In this document: piece by piece, positions 48,187 to 56,675 of the stretch
Layout of the letters: the number at the start of each line of letters is the position of its first letter
How positions within the stretch are numbered: position 1 is the first letter of the stretch
Origin: Neisseria weaveri
Lineage (GTDB): Bacteria > Pseudomonadota > Gammaproteobacteria > Burkholderiales > Neisseriaceae
Assembly (NCBI RefSeq): GCF_900638685.1
Contig: NZ_LR134533.1
Coordinates: forward strand, 620,001 to 684,000
Direction: 5' to 3'
Length of the DNA: 64,000 nt
Made by a program: the position numbers and the translations under genes
Notes under the pieces: generated by a model
What the model saw: the letters and a program-made list of their open reading frames with translations, nothing else
What the model was told of the DNA's origin: nothing
Databases searched by the model: none

Positions 48187-48225
48187 TTTTCAGACGGCCT
48201 CCAAGCTGAGGAGGCCGTCTGAAAA
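48187..48225. repeat. 39-bp DUS hairpin, left copy flanking a permease gene
   Basis: DUS inverted pair with extended arms and a CAAGCTGAG centre. Its reverse complement matches the element at 49448-49486 at 37 of 39 positions, so the two form inverted copies around the permease gene at 48227-49435. It likely acts as a terminator. Confidence 0.85.
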
Positions 48226-48226
48226 A

Positions 48227-49435
48227 CTATCGTGCGCCCCAACGTTCGGGCAGCCGGTAGGCACGTTGCGACAATTTGGTTGCAACCGACAACAGCAGAA
48301 CGGCGGCCAATGCCGACCACAACAGCGGCGCGGCCGACCATTGCCACGGTATGCCCATTTCCAGCAACCCTTGCTGTAATTCCAGATAATGCGTGAGCGG
48401 CAATATGTCCGACCAATTCCGCGCCCATTGGGGCATGGCGATACGCGGAAACGCAATACCCGAAAAGGCGAAAGCGGGCGCGGTAATGAAGCCGGTGGCA
48501 GACAGCCCCATACGCAGCGACATCGGCAAAGCGGTGGCGATCACGCCCAGCCACAACGACACCAGCATCATCAAACACAGCCCTAAAAACGCGGCCAGCC
48601 ACGACAACCCGCCGACATCATGCGTTTGCGCCAGCAGCCACAACAGCATGCCGCTCCATACGGTAAAGGCCAGCGCCGGCCACAGCAGCTTGCCGCACAG
48701 TGCGGACATGGCATCGCCAAAGCGGATATGGCCGTCTTTCAGACGGCAGCCTGCCGCCGTCAGCCAATCGTGCAGGCTTTTATCGCGGATTTCCCGTCCG
48801 AAAGCCACCGCACCGGCGGTCATGGCCAAAATGTGCAGCAGCCCCGGAATCAGCGTGGCGGCCAGAAATTGCTGGTAGTCGGTGGAAATATTGAACAGCG
48901 CGGAAGTGCTCGTGCGTATCGGGCTGAACGTATTTTCCGCCTGTTGCGGCGAAGCGCCGCGTTTGTTGAGGGCTTTCATTTCCACCCCTGCCGAGAGCGT
49001 GCCCGCCACGGCCTGCACGTCGCGCACCAATACGCCGGAAAACGAACCGAACTGCCCGTTGAGCTGCAAAATCAACGGTGAAGCCCCGCCTTGCTTGAGC
49101 TGTCGGGAAAAACCGTCGGGAATCACCACCACGCCGTATACGTCGATTCTGTCCAAACCCTGTTGTGCGGCGCGTTCGTCGGTGTAAGTCTGCACCACTT
49201 TCAAAGCCGGTGCGCCGTCGAGATAACGCACCACTTGGCGCGATAAGGCGCTGTGGTCTTTATCCAGCACGCCGACGGGCAGGTCGGTGATGGCCGCGCG
49301 GGCAAACATCCACCACACCAGCAATACGCCGGCAAGCGGCAGCCACAGCAGCAGCGAAAGCTCCCAGCGTTCACGGCGCAGATAGTGCCATTCCAAACGC
49401 GCACTTTGCCAAAAGATGTCGGTGAGTTTATTCAT
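48227..49435 (-). CDS. ABC-2 type exporter permease, first copy
   Basis: A 402-residue ABC-2 permease. An N-terminal helix is at about 26-46. A large periplasmic part follows (LPVGVLDKDHSALSRQVVRYL, then QTYTDERAAQQGLDRIDVYG). C-terminal helices from about 190 include AFAFSGIAFPRIAMPQWARNW. It is distantly related to the downstream permease, and two half-transporters of this type normally form a heterodimer with an ATPase. None is encoded here. The gene is tightly bracketed by two near-identical inverted DUS hairpins. Confidence 0.87.
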   Translation of the reverse strand: MNKLTDIFWQSARLEWHYLRRERWELSLLLWLPLAGVLLVWWMFARAAITDLPVGVLDKDHSALSRQVVRYLDGAPALKVVQTYTDERAAQQGLDRIDVYGVVVIPDGFSRQLKQGGASPLILQLNGQFGSFSGVLVRDVQAVAGTLSAGVEMKALNKRGASPQQAENTFSPIRTSTSALFNISTDYQQFLAATLIPGLLHILAMTAGAVAFGREIRDKSLHDWLTAAGCRLKDGHIRFGDAMSALCGKLLWPALAFTVWSGMLLWLLAQTHDVGGLSWLAAFLGLCLMMLVSLWLGVIATALPMSLRMGLSATGFITAPAFAFSGIAFPRIAMPQWARNWSDILPLTHYLELQQGLLEMGIPWQWSAAPLLWSALAAVLLLSVATKLSQRAYRLPERWGAR

Positions 49436-49447
49436 AGGTATCTTGGT

Positions 49448-49486
49448 TTTTCAGACGGCCTCTCCAGCTTGGAGGCCGTCTGAAAA
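49448..49486. repeat. 39-bp DUS hairpin, right copy flanking a permease gene
   Basis: Inverted near-copy of 48187-48225. It lies 12 bp upstream of the permease start, which is unusual for a terminator of that gene, so it may act on an upstream transcript. Confidence 0.85.
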
Positions 49487-49809
49487 TCATTCTTGCCGCA
49501 AATAAAGCTGAAAATCCGGTTTGTGTTCATATTAACTTTTTTCAGACGGCCTGTTTTTCCTTTTTAAACAAACAGTCTGCCTGAAAAACAATCAAAAAAT
49601 CATATCATCAATACCATCTTACCGCACGAAACAAATTAAACTGTTTATTCAAAAGCAATAAATAAGCCCATGCCGATATTGACGTAAAACAAAGCCGTCT
49701 GAAAATCCGCGCCTGCCGCCCGTCAAACAACTTTCCTCTTCATAAACAAAGTGATAAATTTAAAACATAAGCCTATGCAATACCCAACAAGCGTTTTCAA
49801 GGAGACATC
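49487..49809. other. intergenic region with single DUS copies
   Basis: A DUS lies near 49541 and a partial one near 49690 (AAGCCGTCTGAA). The DNA is AT-rich and presumably carries the promoter for the gene at 49810. No other feature is seen. Confidence 0.5.
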
Positions 49810-50850
49810 ATGACCTATTACGCCGACATCAAAAAAATCCAAGACACCGCCTCCCGCCGCCGCACCGTCGAAGGCCTGCAACGCTTGCGCAGAGCCTTAG
49901 CCGAACAGATTCCCACCCGCACCGTTTCCGACACCCTGCTGCTTGCCACATGGAACATCCGCGAGTTCGATTCCGGCAAATACGGCTACCGCAGCGAAGA
50001 AGCCTATTACTACATTGCCGAAATCCTCAACCATTTCGACCTGATTTCCATTCAAGAAGTGCGCGACGGCCTCTACCCGCTGCAACACCTGCAACGGCTG
50101 CTCGGCGACAACTGGCAGTTTCTCGTTACCGACGTCACCCTCGGCACGTCCGGCAACTCCGAGCGCATGGCCTATCTCTATGACCGCCGCAAAGTCAGCT
50201 TCACCGGCTTGGCCGCCGAACTCGTACTGCCCAAAGACAAAAACGCCGAACAGGAACCCTTGCAGCTCGCCCGTTCGCCCTATGTGGCAGGCTTCAAAGC
50301 AGGCTGGGCCTACCTCACCCTCGCCACCGTACACATCTACTACGGCAAAGGCGTGGCCGTCGATCCGCGCCGATTCGACGAAATCAAATCGTTCAGCCGC
50401 ACCATCGCCAAACACGCCGCCAAACTTTCCGGCGCACCACAATATAAGCCCGGCGCAGAAGTGAAGCCCGACAACCTCATCATGCTCGGCGACTTCAACA
50501 TCTTCAACCGCAGCGACGTCACCATGCAGGCGATTACCGAAGCCGGATTCGTCGTTCCCGAAGAACTCAAAACCATCCCCGGCTCCAACGTCGCCAAAGA
50601 CCGCCACTACGACCAAATCGCCTACTACAAACAGCTTGCCAAACTCAAGCCCACCGGACGCGCAGGCGTATTCGACTTCTTCGAACACGTTTACCGCTTG
50701 GAAGACGAAGCCGCCTACGCCCGAGAACGCGAAACCAAGCCCGGCCGCAGCTTCAAAGACTGGCGCACCTACCGCATGAGCGACCACCTGCCGATGTGGA
50801 TTGAATTGGGGATTGACGACAGCGATACTTATTTGAGCGGATTGAAATAG
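49810..50850 (+). CDS. endonuclease/exonuclease/phosphatase family protein
   Basis: A 346-residue EEP-fold hydrolase. The family's metal and catalytic motifs are all present: ATWNIREF near residue 47, ISIQEV near 79, MLGDFNIF near 225 and MSDHLPMW near 324, with LATVHIYYGKG between. There is no signal peptide, so it is probably cytosolic. Substrates in this fold range from DNA to phospholipids and cannot be chosen here. AAGGAG precedes the start. It lies, on the opposite strand, between the two halves of an exporter gene cluster. Confidence 0.88.
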   Translation: MTYYADIKKIQDTASRRRTVEGLQRLRRALAEQIPTRTVSDTLLLATWNIREFDSGKYGYRSEEAYYYIAEILNHFDLISIQEVRDGLYPLQHLQRLLGDNWQFLVTDVTLGTSGNSERMAYLYDRRKVSFTGLAAELVLPKDKNAEQEPLQLARSPYVAGFKAGWAYLTLATVHIYYGKGVAVDPRRFDEIKSFSRTIAKHAAKLSGAPQYKPGAEVKPDNLIMLGDFNIFNRSDVTMQAITEAGFVVPEELKTIPGSNVAKDRHYDQIAYYKQLAKLKPTGRAGVFDFFEHVYRLEDEAAYARERETKPGRSFKDWRTYRMSDHLPMWIELGIDDSDTYLSGLK

Positions 50851-50872
50851 TTTTTAAAAAGCCGAAAGCAAG

Positions 50873-50899
50873 AGGCCGTCTGAAAATTTCAGACGGCCT
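50873..50899 (+). terminator. DUS-pair terminator
   Basis: AGGCCGTCTGAA 50873-50884 and TTCAGACGGCCT 50888-50899, 22 bp past the EEP-family stop. Confidence 0.82.
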
Positions 50900-51016
50900 T
50901 AAGTATATATTCGGCAATTAAACGCGATGCATTCATCAAAATTTTGCAAACTATCATTATCTTCTAAATTAACATTTTTTAAAATTACTTAATTCCTAAC
51001 ATAACAGTGATCGACC

Positions 51017-52123
51017 ATGAGCCTTTTTGAAATTGAAAATACCCTAGACAATATCAAAATTGCCAAGCCGGTTAATCAAAAAACATTTATACACTACGGG
51101 ATGCTGGAAGACGAAATTCAAAAAATCATCATCGGCAGATTAAAACAAGAAGTCGATGAAAAAAGAAGCGATGCACCGAAAATCTTGGGAGAGGAACTGT
51201 TATTCATTGCCGAAGAATATTCAGGTTGGCAAGATTCCCGCAAACACTTAGATATCTTGGCACTCGATAAAAAAGGCAATCTTGTTGTCATCGGACTAAA
51301 GAGGAATGAAAACGGTTTGCACATGGACTTGCAGACTATCCGCTATGCAGCGATGGTCTCACAAATGACACCCAACGATGTTTATTCCGTTTATGCAAAA
51401 ACATACGAATGCTCGGAGGAAGACGCCAAATCCAAAATTGAAGAATGGTTCGAAACAACCGAAGACCAAGGAGAAAGCGGTGAACAGGAAGATGTTCTGA
51501 ACAGCGACGATTTCTTAAAAGATGTCCGCATTATTCTGGTCAATCAAAATTTCAGCTCCGAGCTTACTTCATGTGTTTTATGGCTGCTGGAAAAAGAAAT
51601 CGATATTTCCTGCATCAAAATTACGCCGTATCAGTTAAACGGCCAATATTTGTGGGATATGGATAAGATTATTCCATTGGCAGAAGCTAATGATTTCAGG
51701 CTGAAGCAGAAACAAAAGAAAGAAGAAATTAAAGAACAAAAACAACACAATAGGGATTACACAAAATACAAATTCAAGGACACTAAAAATCCTCTAAAAG
51801 AACAATTAATTAACAACCTCCCAAAAAATCAATTGGTTTTCCATATAGTAAAAGAATATGTGAAGAGAGAATCAGGGATAACTTTTGAAAAACTACATGA
51901 AAAATTCCCCGATTCTTTGCACAGAATAAAAAGATTCGGTGTTATCCGAAAAATCGAAAATATTGAAGAAAAATACCTAAACCGGTATTTCAGTGAGACT
52001 ATCTTTCTTGACGATAGAACTGAAATTGCCGTCTGTAATCAATGGGCTGCCGACAGAATATCGGGTTTTATTGCAGCAGCGCATCAGCTCGGATTTGAGA
52101 TTGAAGCCATGCCGAAGCCTTAA
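51017..52123 (+). CDS. PD-(D/E)XK nuclease-like protein with a changed active site
   Basis: A 368-residue protein more AT-rich than its neighbours and free of internal DUS. The segment RKHLDILALDKKGNLVVIGLKR (residues 75-96, here in fragments) fits the DUF91/NucS-like PD-(D/E)XK pattern. Asp79 is present, and Lys95 stands where the motif Lys should be. The usual Glu before Leu-Lys is Gly93 (codon GGA). An acidic patch follows (about 145-160), then a Lys-rich coiled segment (about 228-250). The C-terminal 100 residues are basic. It may be an inactive or altered nuclease. Genes like this often belong to accessory islands; no partner is seen. Confidence 0.7.
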   Translation: MSLFEIENTLDNIKIAKPVNQKTFIHYGMLEDEIQKIIIGRLKQEVDEKRSDAPKILGEELLFIAEEYSGWQDSRKHLDILALDKKGNLVVIGLKRNENGLHMDLQTIRYAAMVSQMTPNDVYSVYAKTYECSEEDAKSKIEEWFETTEDQGESGEQEDVLNSDDFLKDVRIILVNQNFSSELTSCVLWLLEKEIDISCIKITPYQLNGQYLWDMDKIIPLAEANDFRLKQKQKKEEIKEQKQHNRDYTKYKFKDTKNPLKEQLINNLPKNQLVFHIVKEYVKRESGITFEKLHEKFPDSLHRIKRFGVIRKIENIEEKYLNRYFSETIFLDDRTEIAVCNQWAADRISGFIAAAHQLGFEIEAMPKP

Positions 52124-52147
52124 CTTATACCAATAATTTTCACAATA

Positions 52148-52174
52148 AGGCCGTCTGAAATTTTCAGACGGCCT
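52148..52174. terminator. DUS-pair terminator between convergent genes
   Basis: AGGCCGTCTGAA 52148-52159 and TTCAGACGGCCT 52163-52174; it serves the nuclease-like gene and the convergent adaptor gene. Confidence 0.8.
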
Positions 52175-52200
52175 GTTTGCTTCCAATCCCTACCCTTTTG

Positions 52201-53193
52201 CTATTCCGCAACCACCAGCACGCTCATGCCGGGGCGGACGTTTTGCAAAGGCTGTACGGGGCGGGCTTTGATTTCGAAGGTGCGCATATCGAAGCCGTCG
52301 TTATTGCGGGTGGCGCGCCATGTGGCGTAGTCGGCCAGCACTTTGCTGGCAAACACTTTGAAGCGCACGGGCTGACCGCCCAAAGCGGGAATCGTGCCTT
52401 CGAATTCTTTTCCCAAAGCGAAAGCGTTTAAATAATCTTCGCGCACGTTCAACACCAGCCATTGGTCTTTCAAATCCACCAACGTAACCACCGGCACGCC
52501 TTGCGGCACAACGGTGCCTTCTTCTGCCATCACATCGGCCACTTGGCCTTTAATCGGGCTTTTCAGGTTGGCTTCGGCTTGGGCGGCTTCGGCTTCTTCC
52601 ACTTTGGCGGCCACTTGTTTGGCTTGGGCTTCGGCGGCTTCTTTGTCTTCTGTACGCGCGCCGGTTTTGGCCATGTCGTATTGGGCTTTGGCGGCGGCGG
52701 CCTGTTCTCGGCCGGCGATGTAGTTGGTGTAGGCTTCATCGCGTTTTTGGCGCGACATCAGGCCTTCGTCGGCGAGATTTTTCACGCGGCGGTAGGAGAT
52801 TTCCGCCAATTCGGCCGCGGCTTGGGCGCGTTTCCATTGCGCGCGCGCCATTTCGATTTCCTGCGGGCGCGCACCGTGTTCGGCTTTGCGGGCTACGGCT
52901 TCGGCGGCTTCCTGCGCGGCTTTGGCCTGTTTGATTTTGGCGGTGATTTCGGGGCTGTCCATCTCGATCAGCTGTGTACCGGCTTCGATGTTTTGGCCTT
53001 CTTTGACGAAAATTCTGCTGATGCGGCCGGGTACTTTGGCGGCAATATCGGTTTCTTTGGCTTCCATCTGCCCTTGCAGCACGACGGGCGTGGGTTTGGC
53101 TGCCAGCCATACGCCGTAGGCCACCGCGCAGGCGAGTATCAGTAAGGCCGCAATTAAGGCGGCGGAGCGGTTTTTGTTTTTGCTTTCTGTCAT
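52201..53193 (-). CDS. HlyD/YhiI-like membrane fusion protein
   Basis: A 330-residue periplasmic adaptor. An N-terminal anchor (AALIAALLILACAVAYGVWLA) is followed by the lipoyl half (VPGRISRIFVKEGQNIEAG). A long Ala/Glu/Lys-rich coiled-coil hairpin spans about 80-215, and SPIKGQVADVMAEEGTVVPQG closes the lipoyl domain. A beta-barrel domain forms the rest. Such adaptors bridge inner-membrane ABC-2 permeases and TolC. The gene lies 125 bp downstream of the outer-membrane factor gene. Its likely permease partners are 2.8 kb away beyond two unrelated genes. Confidence 0.9.
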   Translation of the reverse strand: MTESKNKNRSAALIAALLILACAVAYGVWLAAKPTPVVLQGQMEAKETDIAAKVPGRISRIFVKEGQNIEAGTQLIEMDSPEITAKIKQAKAAQEAAEAVARKAEHGARPQEIEMARAQWKRAQAAAELAEISYRRVKNLADEGLMSRQKRDEAYTNYIAGREQAAAAKAQYDMAKTGARTEDKEAAEAQAKQVAAKVEEAEAAQAEANLKSPIKGQVADVMAEEGTVVPQGVPVVTLVDLKDQWLVLNVREDYLNAFALGKEFEGTIPALGGQPVRFKVFASKVLADYATWRATRNNDGFDMRTFEIKARPVQPLQNVRPGMSVLVVAE

Positions 53194-53211
53194 GGTTATG
53201 CTTTCTTTTTT

Positions 53212-53317
53212 TTCAGACGGCCTCTTGGGCGGGAGCCGGGCTTGCCTGATTGTATTGGTGATTTTCAGACGGCCTTTTTTTCAGACGGCCTGTATTTGAC
53301 CGGACAGGCCGTCTGAA
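53212..53317. repeat. cluster of four DUS between the adaptor and TolC-like genes
   Basis: TTCAGACGGCCT at 53212, 53264 and 53280, and AGGCCGTCTGAA at 53306-53317. The last two form a hairpin just after the outer-membrane factor stop. Confidence 0.88.
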
Positions 53318-53318
53318 A

Positions 53319-54815
53319 TTATTGGACGATGCCGTTTTTCATAAACAGTTTGACATCGGCCTGCCGTTCGTAATCGGGCAGCCGTTCGGGAATGCCGCTG
53401 CTTTCCAGCAGCTGTGCCAGCGACTGCACATAATCGTTGGCGGCTTTGGCGCGCTCGGTTTTGGCTTTGGTAAACTCGGTTTCGGCTTTCATCAGCTCCG
53501 CCACGGTATTCATGCCTTCGCGCAGCCCGGCTTTTTTCAGGCGCAGCACTTCTTTGGCCAGATTGACGTTGCTGCCGCGACGCAGATATTCCATGCGGGC
53601 GTTTTCGACATTGCGCCAATGTTTTTCCACCAGCAGCAAAATATTGTCGCGCAAATCTTCACCGCTTTTTTCGGCTTGAATCATTTGCTGTGCGGAAGCG
53701 CGCCCCATCGCTTTGCGGTCGATTTGGCTGTATAGCGTCCAATGCAGATTGACGCCTGCCACCCAGTTGGCTTTGTTTTTGATTTCGTATGCGCCGAAAA
53801 GATTGAGATTGGGCTTGTAGCGTGCGTGTCCGGCTTTGTGCAGGGCTTCGGCCTGATGTTTTTTGGCGTTCACTTTGCCGAATGCGGGATGTTTTCCCAA
53901 GGCAAGCTGTTGGAAATGGGACAGCGGCTCAATGGGCTTGGTATGCAGGAAAATCGGCGTGGCCGGTTTTACCGCCCTTTCGCTGCCGAGCAGGCGGCGC
54001 AAGGCGGTTTCGGCTAAAGCGGCATCATGGTGCGCTTTTTCGGCTTCGCGTTTGGCATTTTCAAATGCGGCCTGCGCTTCCAAACGCTCCACTTTGGCAA
54101 TCAGGCCTTCTTCCAATGCGCGTTTGGCGGTGTAGTCGTAGCGCGAAAGGGTGTTCACGGCCTGATCGTGCAGACCGGCGGCCATGCGTGCAAGCTGTGC
54201 GCCGAAATAACGCTCGGCCAAGGTGCTGTTTAAGCCGTTGGCGGTCAGAGAAGTGTCGGCTCCGGCTTCGTCGGCACGGGCTTTGAGAAAATCCTTAGCC
54301 GCTCCGGCCGCACCGCCGTTGTAAACCGGCCATACCGCCAGCAGCGCGGCATTGCGGCCGGTCTGCTTGACATCGTAAGGCAATTCGTCGGGAATACCGG
54401 CCACCATGCCTTTCGCGCCGGCATTCATCAATGCCAGCATGGAAGGATCAACGCCGGGAATTTTGATGCCGGCTTGGGTATGCTCCGCCGCTTTCTGCTT
54501 CAAATCGGCGATGTCGATATCGCCACGTACGCGGTAACGGGCGGCATTGGCCTCCAACATCACGCTCGGCCCGCCCAAATTGGAAGCGGCCTCGCTCTGC
54601 AAACGGCGCGCCTGTTCAAACGCTTGTGCAGACGCAAGCTTGGGCGACGAAGCCAGCAAAGCCTGCCTGGCCTGCTCAAAACTAAATACGCTTTCATTCG
54701 CCGGTCGGGAGGCCGTCTGAATGTTGTCGGCCGCTCCGTCCGAATCGTGGGAAGCCGCCACCAACGGTGCATATACACACGCAGACAAGGCAAGCGGTAG
54801 CAATATTTTTTTCAT
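53319..54815 (-). CDS. TolC-family outer membrane efflux protein
   Basis: A 498-residue outer membrane factor with a signal peptide (MKKILLPLALSACVYAPLVAA). Two OEP repeats follow, each with long alpha-helical coiled stretches (FEQARQALLASSPKLASAQ and VLRLKKAGLREGMNTVAELM are the start and end marks). Beta strands are near LNLFGAYEI and VNLHWTLYS. It should form the trimeric outer-membrane duct for the HlyD-like adaptor encoded downstream. A DUS near 54711 is translated as part of IQTASR in the mature N-terminus. Confidence 0.9.
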   Translation of the reverse strand: MKKILLPLALSACVYAPLVAASHDSDGAADNIQTASRPANESVFSFEQARQALLASSPKLASAQAFEQARRLQSEAASNLGGPSVMLEANAARYRVRGDIDIADLKQKAAEHTQAGIKIPGVDPSMLALMNAGAKGMVAGIPDELPYDVKQTGRNAALLAVWPVYNGGAAGAAKDFLKARADEAGADTSLTANGLNSTLAERYFGAQLARMAAGLHDQAVNTLSRYDYTAKRALEEGLIAKVERLEAQAAFENAKREAEKAHHDAALAETALRRLLGSERAVKPATPIFLHTKPIEPLSHFQQLALGKHPAFGKVNAKKHQAEALHKAGHARYKPNLNLFGAYEIKNKANWVAGVNLHWTLYSQIDRKAMGRASAQQMIQAEKSGEDLRDNILLLVEKHWRNVENARMEYLRRGSNVNLAKEVLRLKKAGLREGMNTVAELMKAETEFTKAKTERAKAANDYVQSLAQLLESSGIPERLPDYERQADVKLFMKNGIVQ

Positions 54816-55335
54816 GAATATCTATACGAAAATGTTTAATAAAGTATTTTTAATATTGGAATTATAGGTTTAGCCCCACAAAGCAGCAATGTTTCAAATA
54901 GTGTACAACCTCTATTTGTAAACAGTTTATGCAGCCACCCGTTTGAAAAGCCAATTTTTTCAGACGGCCTCTTAGGCGTACCGTCATCTACACAAAGCAT
55001 TTCCTGTTTTCTTTAACATCAAACCTGAAATGCCCTGTTCGGCATCCGTGTAAAATTGAAAACAATCTGCCAATTTCCCCACACCCCGCGCAAGCCTGTA
55101 AAGCAGGCGCTGCCGAGTTGGTTACTTTAGAACAAATGAACCTTGTATTATGTGTAAAAAATAGTAATAATGCTTCATTCAGCCGATTCCGCCATGCCGG
55201 AAAAGTTCCTGAACAGCATAAGCAAAAATTTCTAAAAGCTGCGTCTGCCTTTCCGCCGCAGCTTTTAAAAATCCCGAATATTGCTCCGAAAAGATTTCAA
55301 ACAGTTATATAAAACCAATCAAGAAAGCACGAAAA
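54816..55335. other. intergenic region before lysC
   Basis: 520 bp that is mostly AT-rich. It has a DUS near 54960, a small GCCTG-taaa-GCAGGC hairpin near 55094 and a strong hairpin at 55233-55267. No gene with coding character is seen. Confidence 0.5.
55233..55267 (+). promoter_or_regulatory. 11-bp stem hairpin in the lysC leader
   Basis: TAAAAGCTGCG pairs with CGCAGCTTTTA around a 13-base loop, 69 bp before lysC. It could be an attenuator or terminator; only a short T stretch, inside the stem, supports termination. Confidence 0.5.
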
Positions 55336-56556
55336 ATGGCGTTAATCGTACAAAAATACGGCGGCACTTCTGTCGGCTCGGCAGAACGCATTAAAAATGT
55401 CGCCAAGCGTGTTGCCAAAGCCCGCGCAGAAGGGCACGACGTAGTCGTGGTGGTTTCGGCCATGAGCGGTGAAACCAACCGACTGGTCGCACTGGCACAC
55501 GAAATGCAGGATATTCCCGATCCCCGCGAGTTGGACGTTGTCCTCTCCACCGGCGAACAAGTCACCATCGGCCTTTTGGCCATGGCGCTGAAAAACATCG
55601 GCGTTCCCGCCAAGAGCTACACCGGCTGGCAAGTTGCCGTGAAAACCGATAACGCCCACACCAAAGCCCGTATCGAAGAAATCGACGATGCTGCCATGCG
55701 CGCCGATTTGAAAGAAGGCAAAGTCGTGATTGTGGCCGGTTTCCAAGGCATCAACGAAAAAGGCGATATTTCCACATTGGGCCGCGGCGGCTCGGATACT
55801 TCCGCCGTTGCTTTGGCTGCCGCTTTAAAAGCCGACGAATGCCAGATTTACACCGATGTGGACGGCGTATACACCACCGATCCGCGCGTTGTGCCCGAAG
55901 CACGCCGTTTGGAAACGGTCACTTTCGAAGAAATGCTGGAATTGGCCAGCCTCGGTTCGAAAGTTTTACAGATCCGCTCCGTAGAGTTTGCGGGCAAATA
56001 CAAAGTCCGCCTGCGCGTATTGAGCAGCCTGCAGGAAGGCGGCGACGGTACATTAATTACCTTTGAAGAGGACAACAACATGGAAAGAGCTGCCGTATCC
56101 GGTATCGCATTCGATAAAAACCAAGCCCGTATCAACGTGCGCGGCGTACCCGACAAACCGGGCATTGCCTACCAAATTTTGGGTGCCGTGGCCAACGCCA
56201 ATATCGAAGTGGATATGATCATTCAAAACGTCGGTGCGGAAGGCACGACCGACTTTTCATTCACCGTACCTCGCGGCGACTATAAACCGACTCTGGAGCT
56301 GCTGAACCAGCTGAAAGACAGCATCGGTGCGGCCGAAATCGACGGCGACGATACCGTATGCAAAGTATCCATCGTCGGCTTGGGTATGCGTTCGCACGTC
56401 GGCGTGGCTTCGAAAATGTTCCGCACGCTGGCTGAAGAAGGCATCAATATCCAGATGATTTCGACTTCCGAAATCAAAGTTTCCGTATTGATCGACGAAA
56501 AATACATGGAACTGGCCACCCGCATCCTGCACAAAGCATTCGAGTTGGATCAATAA
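55336..56556 (+). CDS. lysC: aspartate kinase
   Basis: First enzyme of the aspartate pathway to lysine, threonine, methionine and diaminopimelate. It has 406 residues. The N-terminal [19 protein letters not shown], the [12 protein letters not shown] and [16 protein letters not shown] loops, and two C-terminal ACT domains (about 265-400) place it with the monofunctional, lysine/threonine-regulated class. An internal in-frame start for a small beta subunit is possible near [10 protein letters not shown] (56080), as known for other class II enzymes. That is inference. Confidence 0.95.
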   Translation: MALIVQKYGGTSVGSAERIKNVAKRVAKARAEGHDVVVVVSAMSGETNRLVALAHEMQDIPDPRELDVVLSTGEQVTIGLLAMALKNIGVPAKSYTGWQVAVKTDNAHTKARIEEIDDAAMRADLKEGKVVIVAGFQGINEKGDISTLGRGGSDTSAVALAAALKADECQIYTDVDGVYTTDPRVVPEARRLETVTFEEMLELASLGSKVLQIRSVEFAGKYKVRLRVLSSLQEGGDGTLITFEEDNNMERAAVSGIAFDKNQARINVRGVPDKPGIAYQILGAVANANIEVDMIIQNVGAEGTTDFSFTVPRGDYKPTLELLNQLKDSIGAAEIDGDDTVCKVSIVGLGMRSHVGVASKMFRTLAEEGINIQMISTSEIKVSVLIDEKYMELATRILHKAFELDQ

Positions 56557-56580
56557 GCATTCGCCCAACCATTGCTCCAA

Positions 56581-56607
56581 AGGCCGTCTGAAAATTTCAG
56601 ACGGCCT
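56581..56607 (+). terminator. DUS-pair terminator after lysC
   Basis: AGGCCGTCTGAA 56581-56592 and TTCAGACGGCCT 56596-56607, 24 bp past the stop. Confidence 0.82.
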
Positions 56608-56675
56608 TATTCAATCAGAATCCCATGCTAAAAATGCTACAATAGCTTTTTAGCTAACAATAACACCGAAAAGAT

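Noticed and set aside
48187..49486. Insertion-sequence terminal inverted repeats around the permease gene
   Set aside because: The repeats are extended DUS hairpins, there is no transposase, and no target-site duplication was seen.
54816..55335. tRNA or known lysine riboswitch before lysC
   Set aside because: The small hairpins do not form a cloverleaf, and the conserved lysine riboswitch core was not found.
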